NCBI GenBank assembly: GCA_035502995.1
Contig: DATJTW010000023.1
Location: 62,001-126,000, forward strand
Reading direction: 5' to 3'
DNA from: CADEED01 sp035502995
GTDB taxonomy: Bacteria > Pseudomonadota > Gammaproteobacteria > Steroidobacterales > Steroidobacteraceae
Length of the DNA stretch: 64,000 bases
Shown: in pieces, positions 24,928 through 32,430 of the stretch
Numbering within the stretch: position 1 is the first letter of the stretch
How the letters are laid out: each line of letters starts with the position of its first letter
Notes under the pieces: generated by a model
Seen by the model: the letters and a program-made list of their open reading frames with translations, nothing else
The model's database searches: none
Told to the model about the DNA's origin: nothing
Translations under genes and position numbers: made by a program

Positions 24928-26214
24928 ATGGGTGTCGCGAAGCTGTCGATCACGTTCTTTTTGCAGATGGCCGTCATCCTGGCCACCTGCCGCGTCGTCG
25001 GCTGGCTCGGCCAGAAGTACCTGAAGCAGCCGCAGGTCGTCTGCGAAATGATCGCCGGCGTGCTGCTCGGCCCGTCGCTGTTCGGCCTCGTCGCCCCCGA
25101 CATCCAGAAGGTCGTCTTCACGCCCGAGAACAAGGGCGTGCTGTATGTCGGCGCGCAGTTCGGCGTCGGCCTCTACATGTTCCTGGTCGGCCTCGGCTTC
25201 CGCACCGACCACTTCCGCAAGAACGTGCACAAGGCCGCGTCGGTCTCGCTGGCCGGCATGTTCGTCCCGTTCCTCGTCGCCATCGCGATCACGCCGCTGC
25301 TGATGGAGGTGCCCGGCCTGTTCGCGGCAACGGCCTCGCGTTTCGACGCGACATTGTTCATGGGCGCGGCCATCGCCATCACCGCGTTCCCGATGCTCGC
25401 GCGCATCATCCACGAGCGCGGCCTGTCGGGCACGCCGCTCGGCACGCTGGCGCTGTCGGCTGGCGCCATCGACGATGCCGCCGCGTGGTGCGTGCTGGCC
25501 GTGGTGCTCGCCAGCTTCGGCAACGCCGGCCACGGCGTCGCGTACACGGCGATCATCGGCGGCGTGATCTTCGCGGGTGTCGTGCTGTTGATCGTCCCGC
25601 GGCTGCTGGCGCCGCTGGCGCGCCGCGCGGAGCGCGAGGCCGCAGCCGGCAAACCGCTGAACTCCAGCATCTTCGCCATCGTGCTGACGCTCTTCATGCT
25701 CAGCGCGTTCACCGCCGACGCCATCGGCCTGCACGCCGTGTTCGGCGGCTTCCTGCTCGGCTGCGTGATGCCGCGCGGCATTCTCGCCGACAGCATCCGC
25801 AAGCAGCTCGAGCCGTTCACCGTCATCGTGCTGCTGCCGATGTTCTTCACCTACTCGGGCCTCAACACGCAGCTCACGCTGGTCGCCGATCCCTATCTAC
25901 TGGCCGTCGCGCTCGGCGTGCTCGCGTGCTCCATCCTCGCGAAGTTCGGCGCGTGCTGGGCCGCGGCGCGGCTCTCGGGCCAGGACAACCGCACGGCGCT
26001 CGGCGTCGGCGCGCTGATGAACGCGCGCGGACTGATGGAGCTGATCATCATCAACATCGGCCTGCAGGCCGGCGTGATCGGCCCGGCGTTGTTCTCGATG
26101 CTGGTGCTGATGGCGATCGTCACCACGCTGATGGCGTCGCCGCTGTTCGAAGCGGTGTACGGCCGCCACGCGCGCGCGAGTGGCGAGCTCGGAGCAATCG
26201 AAAGCGCGCGTTGA
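24928..26214 (+). CDS. CPA2 family cation/proton antiporter, paralog 2
   Basis: A 428-residue antiporter, clearly a sister of the gene at 21972: ITFFLQMAVILATCR, QPQVVCEMIAGVLLGPSLFG, ATLFMGAAIAITAFPMLARIIHERGLSGT, GLMELIIINIGLQAGVIG. The core site reads AGAIDDAAAWCV, so it has two acidic residues (Asp182-Asp183), the pattern found in electrogenic antiporters, while paralog 1 has Gly-Asp. It also lacks an RCK regulatory domain. ATG 24928 has GGGGG upstream. It closes the second halogenase + antiporter module and is followed by a 248-bp gap. The ion (K+, Na+ or other) is not known. Confidence 0.9.
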   Translation: MGVAKLSITFFLQMAVILATCRVVGWLGQKYLKQPQVVCEMIAGVLLGPSLFGLVAPDIQKVVFTPENKGVLYVGAQFGVGLYMFLVGLGFRTDHFRKNVHKAASVSLAGMFVPFLVAIAITPLLMEVPGLFAATASRFDATLFMGAAIAITAFPMLARIIHERGLSGTPLGTLALSAGAIDDAAAWCVLAVVLASFGNAGHGVAYTAIIGGVIFAGVVLLIVPRLLAPLARRAEREAAAGKPLNSSIFAIVLTLFMLSAFTADAIGLHAVFGGFLLGCVMPRGILADSIRKQLEPFTVIVLLPMFFTYSGLNTQLTLVADPYLLAVALGVLACSILAKFGACWAAARLSGQDNRTALGVGALMNARGLMELIIINIGLQAGVIGPALFSMLVLMAIVTTLMASPLFEAVYGRHARASGELGAIESAR

Positions 26215-26244
26215 TCATGCGTTGAAAGTTTTTCCTTCCCCGGT

Positions 26245-26283
26245 CGATGACGTCGGCAAGCCCCCCGCTCGACCACGTCATCG
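26245..26283. other. Inverted repeat in the gap after the halogenase locus
   Basis: CGATGACGT (26245-26253) and ACGTCATCG (26275-26283) are 9-bp perfect arms around a 21-base C-rich loop. It lies 30 bp after antiporter 2, in the 26215-26462 gap. It could be a terminator stem or an operator. The rest of the gap has a small GACAC/GTGTC hairpin at 26398-26412 and no gene I can support. Confidence 0.35.
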
Positions 26284-26462
26284 ATCGGGCGAGGGATTTC
26301 TCGCGAGAGGGATGAGCCCTACGGGTTTTCCCATCGCAGAATGATTCCATCGCTGTGACTGCGATCACTCAGTCTCTGCACCTCGATGCCGTTAAATGAC
26401 ACATGAAGTGTCTGGTTATCGAGGGGCTCCCGCGTCCGCGGCGAGTGTCTCCCCGGGGGAAA

Positions 26463-27683
26463 ATGATTTTCCGCATCTCCATGTTCCTGGTCCTCTCGAT
26501 GGGCGCGGCGTCGCTGTGCGCGCAGGATTTCCGCGAGGATCGCTTCGCCGTGCGCGGCTTCGGCACGATCGCCGCGGTGACGCACGACACCGATGACGTC
26601 GAGTTCCGCCGCAACACCGGCCAGTCCGATGGCGCGGGCGCCGGCGAAGTGGAGTTCGCCAGCGATTCGCTGCTCGGCGTCCAGCTGAGCGCGAAGCTGC
26701 CGGCCGACTTCGACGTCGTCGTGCAGGGCGTCACGCACCAGCGCGCCGACGGCGACTGGGTGCCGCAGCTGACGCAGGGTTACCTGCGCTGGTCGCCGGA
26801 CGATTCGTTCGTCGTGCGCGCCGGCCGCGTCGGTTACGACATCTATCTCCTCGCCGAGTCCCGCCAGGTCGGCTACTCCTATCTATCGGCGCGCCCGTCG
26901 CCGGAGTTCTACGGCCAGATCAGCAACGACGACATCGACGGCGGCGATCTCACCTACAAGCGCCGCATCGGCGGCGGCCTGGTGCGCGCGCGCCTGTTCG
27001 CCGGCGCAGGCGACGGCGAGCTCGCGTTCGAGGACGGCACCAGCTCCGAATCGCAGCAGCGCCTCGTCGGCGCGACGCTCGACTACCTGCGCGGCGGCTG
27101 GACCGCGCGCATCGCGATGGTCCAGATCAGCTACGACGCCGGCAACGACATCCCGCTGCTGGTCGCCGGCCTGCGCGCCACCGGGCTGCCGCAGGCGGCG
27201 TCCATCGCCAACGATCTCGACGAGCGCGTCTACCACTCGTTCGGCGTGCAGGCGGGCGTCGCCTACGACGACGGTCCGCTGCAGGCGCAGCTGCTGTACG
27301 GCTTCGCCAACTCGGATTCGATCTCCGGCCCCGATTTCAACAAGGTGCTCGCCGAGGTCGGCTATCGCCTGGACCGCTGGACGCCGTTCGTCGCGTTCGC
27401 GACCTCGCGCGACCGCAACCCGATCCGCACCACCGGCCTGCCCGACCTGCCGATGTTCGCGCCGCTGAACGGCGCCATCGTGCGCATCCAGGAAGTCACG
27501 CGCTCGACGCAGCACACGGCTACGGCCGGCGTGCGCTACGACCTGTCGTCGCATTTCGATTTCAAGCTGCAGGTCGATCGCATGCACGCGGCCGACACCT
27601 CGCTGCTGTTCGACCGCCGGCCGGACGCCGGCAGCCCGGTGGATCTCACCGTGTTCACCGCCTCCGTCGACTTCGTGTTCTGA
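26463..27683 (+). CDS. Outer-membrane beta-barrel (porin-like) protein
   Basis: A 406-residue protein with a signal peptide (MIFRISMFLVLSMGAASLCAQ). The mature protein has alternating strands ending in Phe (LTVFTASVDFVF), the usual C-terminal outer-membrane signature. Stretches such as FAVRGFGTIAAVTHDTDDVEFRR, LTQGYLRWSPDDSFVVRAGRVGYDIYLLAESRQVGYSYLSARP and VRYDLSSHFDFKLQVDR match porin-like proteins that accompany sensor diguanylate cyclases. GGGGGAAA precedes ATG 26463. The next gene starts 5 bases after its stop, so it heads a three-gene operon with a binding-protein fragment and a GGDEF protein. Confidence 0.83.
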   Translation: MIFRISMFLVLSMGAASLCAQDFREDRFAVRGFGTIAAVTHDTDDVEFRRNTGQSDGAGAGEVEFASDSLLGVQLSAKLPADFDVVVQGVTHQRADGDWVPQLTQGYLRWSPDDSFVVRAGRVGYDIYLLAESRQVGYSYLSARPSPEFYGQISNDDIDGGDLTYKRRIGGGLVRARLFAGAGDGELAFEDGTSSESQQRLVGATLDYLRGGWTARIAMVQISYDAGNDIPLLVAGLRATGLPQAASIANDLDERVYHSFGVQAGVAYDDGPLQAQLLYGFANSDSISGPDFNKVLAEVGYRLDRWTPFVAFATSRDRNPIRTTGLPDLPMFAPLNGAIVRIQEVTRSTQHTATAGVRYDLSSHFDFKLQVDRMHAADTSLLFDRRPDAGSPVDLTVFTASVDFVF

Positions 27684-27688
27684 CCGCC

Positions 27689-28123
27689 ATGAAACGCCTC
27701 GTCGCCATCCTGATGCTCGCCCTGGCGCTGCCCGTCGCGCGTGCCGACGACGCGCCCGCGGGCATCGTCGTCATCGTGAACCCGGCGAGCGGCGTCGAGC
27801 GCCTGACGCGCAGCGAGGTCATCGACATCTTCCTCGGCCGCTATCGCAAGTTGCCCACCGGGCAGCTCGCGCTGCCCATCGACGTCGCGGAGGGCGGCCC
27901 GGAGCGCGCGCAGTTCTACCAGCAGCTGGTGAAGAAGAGTCCGGCGGAGATGAGTTCGTACTGGGCGCGATTGGTGTTCTCCGGCCAGACCTCGCCGCCG
28001 TTCCAGGTGCCGGACGTGAAGACCGCGCTGCAGCTCGTGGAGAGCAATCCGAACGCCATCGCCTACGTGGACCGCGCCGCCGTGAATCCGAAAGTGAAGG
28101 TGGTGCTTGAAATCCGGCCCTGA
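27689..28123 (+). CDS. Mini periplasmic phosphate-binding-protein-like protein
   Basis: A 144-residue protein with a signal peptide (MKRLVAILMLALALPVARA). The mature domain (IVVIVNPASGVERLTRSEVIDIFLGRYRKLPTGQLALPIDV, FYQQLVKKSPAEMSSYWARLVFSG, LVESNPNAIAYVDRAA) matches one lobe of PstS-like phosphate-binding proteins, about half the normal size. Such one-lobe proteins commonly sit between a barrel protein and a membrane diguanylate cyclase. It probably binds a periplasmic ligand and modulates the cyclase encoded next, whose TTG start lies 17 bases inside this gene. Both the ligand and the interaction are inferred. Confidence 0.8.
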   Translation: MKRLVAILMLALALPVARADDAPAGIVVIVNPASGVERLTRSEVIDIFLGRYRKLPTGQLALPIDVAEGGPERAQFYQQLVKKSPAEMSSYWARLVFSGQTSPPFQVPDVKTALQLVESNPNAIAYVDRAAVNPKVKVVLEIRP

Positions 28124-29744
28124 CAAACGCGCAGGCTTCGCGGCCTTCCTGCCGCGCAGCATCGTCGCGCGCACCAGCCTCTCGATCCTGGTGCTGGCCG
28201 TGATCATGGGCCTGCTGTTCTCGATCACCGCGTCGTGGCGCGTGCGCGCCGCCGAGCACGACCGCCTGATGTCGCGCGTCGACGAGCTGGCGTCGACCGT
28301 GGAGAGCACGGTCAGCGTCGCCTGTTTCGTCAACGACACGAAGCTGGCGCAGGAGATCGCCAACGGCCTGATGAAGAACCGCATCGTCGCGGGCGTGACG
28401 ATCACGTCTGGTCGGACGATCCTGTTCGGCACCGGCACCATTATCGAAGCCAACGCGCGCGCGCACGCGAAGGTCGACAAGATTACGCGGCCCGTCTATT
28501 CGCCGTTCGAGAAGGGCCCGGCGATCGGCGGCCTCACGATCTACGTGTCGCACGAGGAGATCGAGGCGCAGGCCACGGCGTACTCGGGCTACATCACGTG
28601 GATCCTCAGCCTGCAGGTGGCCATCGTCGCGGCCGCGGTGGCGTTCCTCGTCTATCTACTGGTGACGCGACCGATCAAGGGCATCTCCGACGAGCTGCAC
28701 CGGCTCGAGGTCGCCTCGGGCGTGCAGATCGCGCTGCGCGGCCGGCGGCGCACGGACGAGATCGGGCAGCTGGTCGGCGACGTCAACGCGCTGATCACGC
28801 GGCTCACCGACGTGCTGCAGAAGGAACACCAGCTGCGCGTGGCGCAGGAGATCAGCGAGCGGCGCATGCGGCTGGTCTTCGAGAAGGCGGACACCGGCAT
28901 CCTGGTGCTCGACCCGGCCGGCGCGGTGCAGTCGTGCAACCCCGCGTTCGTGCGCATCCTCGGCGCCGAGGCCGCGGAACCGAACGTGCGGCTGGCCGAC
29001 CTGCTGGCGCCGCACGGCGAGCGCATCGCGCGGCTGATCGGCGAGAGCCGCGCGTCCGGCGAACCGCGCGACGCGGATTTCGAGATCGACCGCGGCGGAG
29101 TGCGCGGGTCGATCTGGGTGGAGCTGTCGGTGAATCCGCTCGGCCACAACCTGTTGCAGGGCCTGCTGACCGACGTCACCGAGCGCAAACGCGCGGAGTC
29201 GGCGGCGCGCGAGCTGGCGTCGCGCGACACGGTGACGGGATTGCTGAACCGGCGCGGTCTCGATGCTTCGCTCGCTAACCTGCTGACCACGAACACCGCC
29301 CAGCATCCGCTCGCGCTGCTGCAGATCGACCTGGATTACTTCAAGGAAGTGAACGACACGTTCGGCCACGAGGCCGGCGACCGCGTGCTGCGGGAAGTTG
29401 GAGCCATTCTCGAACGGTCGGTGCGCCGTACAGACGTCGTTGCCCGTACGGGCGGCGACGAATTCGTCGTCGTGCTGCCGGGCATCGAGAGCGTCGAGAA
29501 GGCGAAGGACATCGCGGTGAACGTGATCGCGGGCGTGTCGGTGCCGATCGTGCTGTCGGCAGGGCGGCGCGCGGAGATCGGCGCGAGCATCGGCATCGCG
29601 CTCGCGGTGCCGGGCGAGGGCGCGTCGGCGTTGCTGCGCCGCGCCGATACGGCGATGTACACGGCGAAGCAGTCCGGCCGCGGGCGCGTGTGCCTCGCGC
29701 AGACCGGCGGCGACGAGCCCCCCGCGACCCACGCCGCCGCGTAG
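28107..29744 (+). CDS. Membrane diguanylate cyclase with periplasmic sensor, HAMP and PAS
   Basis: A 545-residue inner-membrane protein making c-di-GMP. Two membrane segments (about residues 20-42 and 165-188) enclose a CHASE8-like periplasmic domain (DELASTVESTVSVACFVNDTKLAQEIANGL), as in YfiN/TpbB. HAMP (TRPIKGISDELHRLE, DEIGQLVGDVNAL), PAS (VFEKADTGILVLDPAGAVQSCNPAFVRIL) and GGDEF follow. The active site GGDEF is at residues 449-453, with an RxxD inhibitory site (RRTD) just before. The TTG start at 28107 overlaps the upstream gene and follows GAAGGTGG. The operon with a barrel protein and a binding protein suggests envelope-signal control of the cyclase. Confidence 0.88.
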   Translation: MKSGPDKRAGFAAFLPRSIVARTSLSILVLAVIMGLLFSITASWRVRAAEHDRLMSRVDELASTVESTVSVACFVNDTKLAQEIANGLMKNRIVAGVTITSGRTILFGTGTIIEANARAHAKVDKITRPVYSPFEKGPAIGGLTIYVSHEEIEAQATAYSGYITWILSLQVAIVAAAVAFLVYLLVTRPIKGISDELHRLEVASGVQIALRGRRRTDEIGQLVGDVNALITRLTDVLQKEHQLRVAQEISERRMRLVFEKADTGILVLDPAGAVQSCNPAFVRILGAEAAEPNVRLADLLAPHGERIARLIGESRASGEPRDADFEIDRGGVRGSIWVELSVNPLGHNLLQGLLTDVTERKRAESAARELASRDTVTGLLNRRGLDASLANLLTTNTAQHPLALLQIDLDYFKEVNDTFGHEAGDRVLREVGAILERSVRRTDVVARTGGDEFVVVLPGIESVEKAKDIAVNVIAGVSVPIVLSAGRRAEIGASIGIALAVPGEGASALLRRADTAMYTAKQSGRGRVCLAQTGGDEPPATHAAA

Positions 29745-29759
29745 TTGGTGCGCGAATTC

Positions 29760-29797
29760 GGGAATGGGCCCCGAATGGCCGTTTGGGGCCGATCTCC
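29760..29797. repeat. 38-bp palindromic repeat, copy 2 (imperfect)
   Basis: The 38-bp stretch starts with gggaatgggccccgaatgg and ends with ccgtttggggccgatctcc. The arms are nearly complementary with a few mismatches. It matches the perfect palindrome at 43630-43667 at most positions. It lies between the diguanylate cyclase stop and the metallopeptidase gene starting at 29937. Confidence 0.7.
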
Positions 29798-29936
29798 GCA
29801 TCCGACCCCGATAACTGCGACTTTTTCCCGATTTCTCCCTGAGATCGGTGGCGCGTTCGCGACACATAACTACCAGAAGCGAACGAATCGCGGCGCGCTC
29901 TAACTAGTGTCGGAGAGCGCCGCGCAGGGGAGGTCC

Positions 29937-31118
29937 ATGCAACCAGTCCGCACGTGGCGACCGGTCGCGCTCGTCGGCGCCGGACTGCTCGCGGCCTGCG
30001 GCCAGGCGCCGCAGCCGGTGGAGGTTCCCGCCGTCGGGACTCTGGCGCCCGCGCCGGTGCGCACGTGTCCCCATCCTGGCATCGCGACGTTCCGCGCCGC
30101 GCCGCCCGCCGCCGCGCCGGTCGTCGCCGACGACGCCAACGGTGACGTCGACACCGATACCGGTCTCGCTGCGCTGCTCGATGCCGATGCCGCCACCGCG
30201 CTCGCCGCGCGCGCGGCCTGGCGCAACCGCGACGTCGACGACTTCGTGCGCGGCGCGACGCGCGAGTGCGGCGCCGACGGCAAGTACGTAGTCGATGGCG
30301 ACGTCACGATCGCCGACGTCGCGCACCTGCGCGCGTTCTTCGACCAGCACATCCGCGCCGCCGCGCCGCCTCCCGCTCTGCCGTCGACGAAGCTGCCGCC
30401 GACGAAGCCGCCGCCGCCCGCTCCGTCCACTCCATCCCCGCCAGCCCCCACCCGCAATCAGCTCGTCGCGCTCACGCCCGGCACCGATGCCGTCTGGCCG
30501 CCCGCGCTCCAGCACGCGCTGACCTACTGCGTCGGCACCGCGTTCCGCGGCCAGCACGACCGCGTCGTCGCCGATCTCGAAGCGGCCACCGGCGCCTGGG
30601 AGCTCGCCGCCGACGTCGACTTCCGCCACGTCGCCGAACAGGACGCGCACTGCGATGCCGCCAACGATGCCGTGACCTTCGACGTCAATCCCGTCGACCT
30701 CGGCCTCTACCTGGCGCGCGGCTTTTCCCCCGACGACGCGCGCGCCGCGCGCAACCTCCACATCGACATCGCCGCGCTGACGCTCGATCCCGCCGACGCG
30801 CTGCAGCTCACCGGCCTGCTGCGTCACGAGCTCGGCCACGTGCTCGGCTTCCGCCACGAGAACCCGCGACCCCAGGCTGGTCCGTGTTTCGACGACAGCG
30901 CCACGCCGCCGATCGCTGCGACCGACGCGCTCTCCGTCATGCACTACCCACCGTGCAGCGGCGGCCGCGGCTGGAAGTTCCTGCTGACCGACCGCGACCA
31001 GAGCGTCGTCGCCTGCGTCTACGGCGCCGCGCGTGGTTTCGTGATCGATCCCCGTGTCTGCCGGCAGCGCGATGCACCGCAATCGCGCGCCGGCGTCTTC
31101 TCCGCGATGCCGAGGTAA
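29937..31118 (+). CDS. Metzincin zinc metallopeptidase lipoprotein
   Basis: A 393-residue exported lipoprotein: the N-terminus MQPVRTWRPVALVGAGLLAACG carries a lipobox with Cys22. Residues 60-130 are Ala/Asp-rich, then a Pro/Thr-rich linker (PPPALPSTKLPPTKPPPP) separates it from the catalytic domain. Zinc motif HELGHVLGFRHE starts at His297 (HExxHxxGxxH), followed by the Met-turn ALSVMHYPP, so this is a metzincin/matrixin-like protease. GGGGAGG precedes ATG 29937. It probably acts at the envelope surface. The upstream 38-bp palindrome may be a control element. The substrate is unknown. Confidence 0.82.
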   Translation: MQPVRTWRPVALVGAGLLAACGQAPQPVEVPAVGTLAPAPVRTCPHPGIATFRAAPPAAAPVVADDANGDVDTDTGLAALLDADAATALAARAAWRNRDVDDFVRGATRECGADGKYVVDGDVTIADVAHLRAFFDQHIRAAAPPPALPSTKLPPTKPPPPAPSTPSPPAPTRNQLVALTPGTDAVWPPALQHALTYCVGTAFRGQHDRVVADLEAATGAWELAADVDFRHVAEQDAHCDAANDAVTFDVNPVDLGLYLARGFSPDDARAARNLHIDIAALTLDPADALQLTGLLRHELGHVLGFRHENPRPQAGPCFDDSATPPIAATDALSVMHYPPCSGGRGWKFLLTDRDQSVVACVYGAARGFVIDPRVCRQRDAPQSRAGVFSAMPR

Positions 31119-31153
31119 CGGAACGCCACTCCCGTCCCCGGTGTTGTAGGAAA

Positions 31154-31197
31154 ACTCGGCGCGCCGTCCGGGCATCCGCCCGTACGACGCGCCGAGT
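31154..31197. terminator. Nested hairpin after the metallopeptidase gene
   Basis: ACTCGGCGCG (31154-31163) pairs with CGCGCCGAGT (31188-31197), with an inner GGGC/GCCC pairing. The AAAA just before the left arm would be a T-run on the minus strand. It lies between the stop at 31118 and the GTG start at 31219, so it may end the upstream transcript. Confidence 0.45.
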
Positions 31198-31218
31198 CCC
31201 TGTCCCAGACTCTGCCGC

Positions 31219-32322
31219 GTGAAACTCTTCAGCTGCGAACACTGCGGGCAGACCGTCTATTTCGAGAACAGCCGTTGCGTGAGCTGCGGCGAGGCGCTCG
31301 GCTACGTGCCGGAGTCGGCGTCGATGATCGTGCTCGGCGATGCGCCGGCCGCGGTCGCGTCGACGAACACGACGGCCTCGATCACCGCCACCCCCGAACT
31401 ACCGCCGCACCACCGCTGCCGCAACGGCCGCGAACACGACGCCTGCAACTGGCTCGTGCCGACCGCCGATCACGACTACTGCGCGTCCTGCGAATTGTCC
31501 GAGATCATCCCCGACCTCTCCGACGCCCACAACGACCAGGCCTGGCGCCGCATCGAAGCCGCGAAGCGCCGCCTGCTGTACACGTTGTTCGCGCTCAAAC
31601 TACCCGTGACGCGCAAGTCGCCCGGCGCGCCGGACGGACTCGCCTTCCGCTTCCTCGCCGGCACGGACGACGCGCCCGTGATGACCGGCCATGCCGACGG
31701 CGTGATCACGCTGAACATCGCCGAGGCCGACTTCGCATTCCGCGAGAACATGCGCGAGAAGATGGGCGAGGGTTACCGCACCGTGCTCGGCCACCTGCGC
31801 CACGAGATCGGCCACTACTACTGGGATCGCCTCGTGCGCGACGGCGGCCAGCTCGACGCGTTCCGTGCCGTGTTCGGTGACGAGCGCGCGAGCTACGAAG
31901 CCGCGCTGGAGCGCCACTACGGCGCGGGTCCGCCCGCCGACTGGGGCGAACGCTTCATCAGCGCCTACGCGAGCATGCATCCCTGGGAAGACTGGGCCGA
32001 GACCTGGGCTCACTACCTGCACATGGTCGACACGCTGGAGACGGCCAAGAGCCACGGCCTCACCGTGCGCGCACCGGCCGCGCAACGGCCGGGCGAGAAG
32101 ATCGCGACGGACCGTCTCGCGTTCTTCGATTTCGATTCGCTGACCACGGGCTGGACCGCCGTGACGCTGGCACTGAACAGCCTGAACCGCAGCATGGGCA
32201 TGAAGGACGCGTATCCGTTCGTGATCACGGCGCCGGTGCTGGAGAAGCTGCGGTTCGTGCACGAGCTGGTGCGCGGCGGCGCCGAGCAGGGCGCGAACCG
32301 GGCGCTGCAGCCGGCGGCGTGA
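31219..32322 (+). CDS. Putative zinc-binding metallopeptidase (Mx family)
   Basis: A 367-residue cytosolic protein. An N-terminal zinc ribbon (CEHCGQTVYFENSRCVSCGEALG; CxxC twice) is followed by a second Cys set (HHRCRNGREHDACNWLV, CASCEL). The catalytic domain has RHEIGHYYWDRLV starting at His195 (HExxH), with further FGDERASYEAALERHY and HPWEDWAETWAHYLHMVDTLETA where the third ligand could lie. This matches the family annotated as putative zinc-binding peptidase (PF15887-type). The GTG start is inferred at 31219. It follows a separate metzincin gene, but the two are not overlapping and their relation is unknown. Confidence 0.82.
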   Translation: MKLFSCEHCGQTVYFENSRCVSCGEALGYVPESASMIVLGDAPAAVASTNTTASITATPELPPHHRCRNGREHDACNWLVPTADHDYCASCELSEIIPDLSDAHNDQAWRRIEAAKRRLLYTLFALKLPVTRKSPGAPDGLAFRFLAGTDDAPVMTGHADGVITLNIAEADFAFRENMREKMGEGYRTVLGHLRHEIGHYYWDRLVRDGGQLDAFRAVFGDERASYEAALERHYGAGPPADWGERFISAYASMHPWEDWAETWAHYLHMVDTLETAKSHGLTVRAPAAQRPGEKIATDRLAFFDFDSLTTGWTAVTLALNSLNRSMGMKDAYPFVITAPVLEKLRFVHELVRGGAEQGANRALQPAA

Positions 32323-32430
32323 GCGCAAGCGCCGGCGGATTCGCGGCGGACCGCGCGGGCCCGCACCATCGCGCGCTGGCCCCCGCGCGCACGAGCCCAT
32401 AACATTCCCCCGCGTCCAGAAGGGGAATCC

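Noticed and set aside
18858..26214. Halogenase locus as part of an NRPS/PKS natural-product cluster
   Set aside because: No carrier protein, adenylation, ketosynthase or tailoring genes are present on either side within the window.
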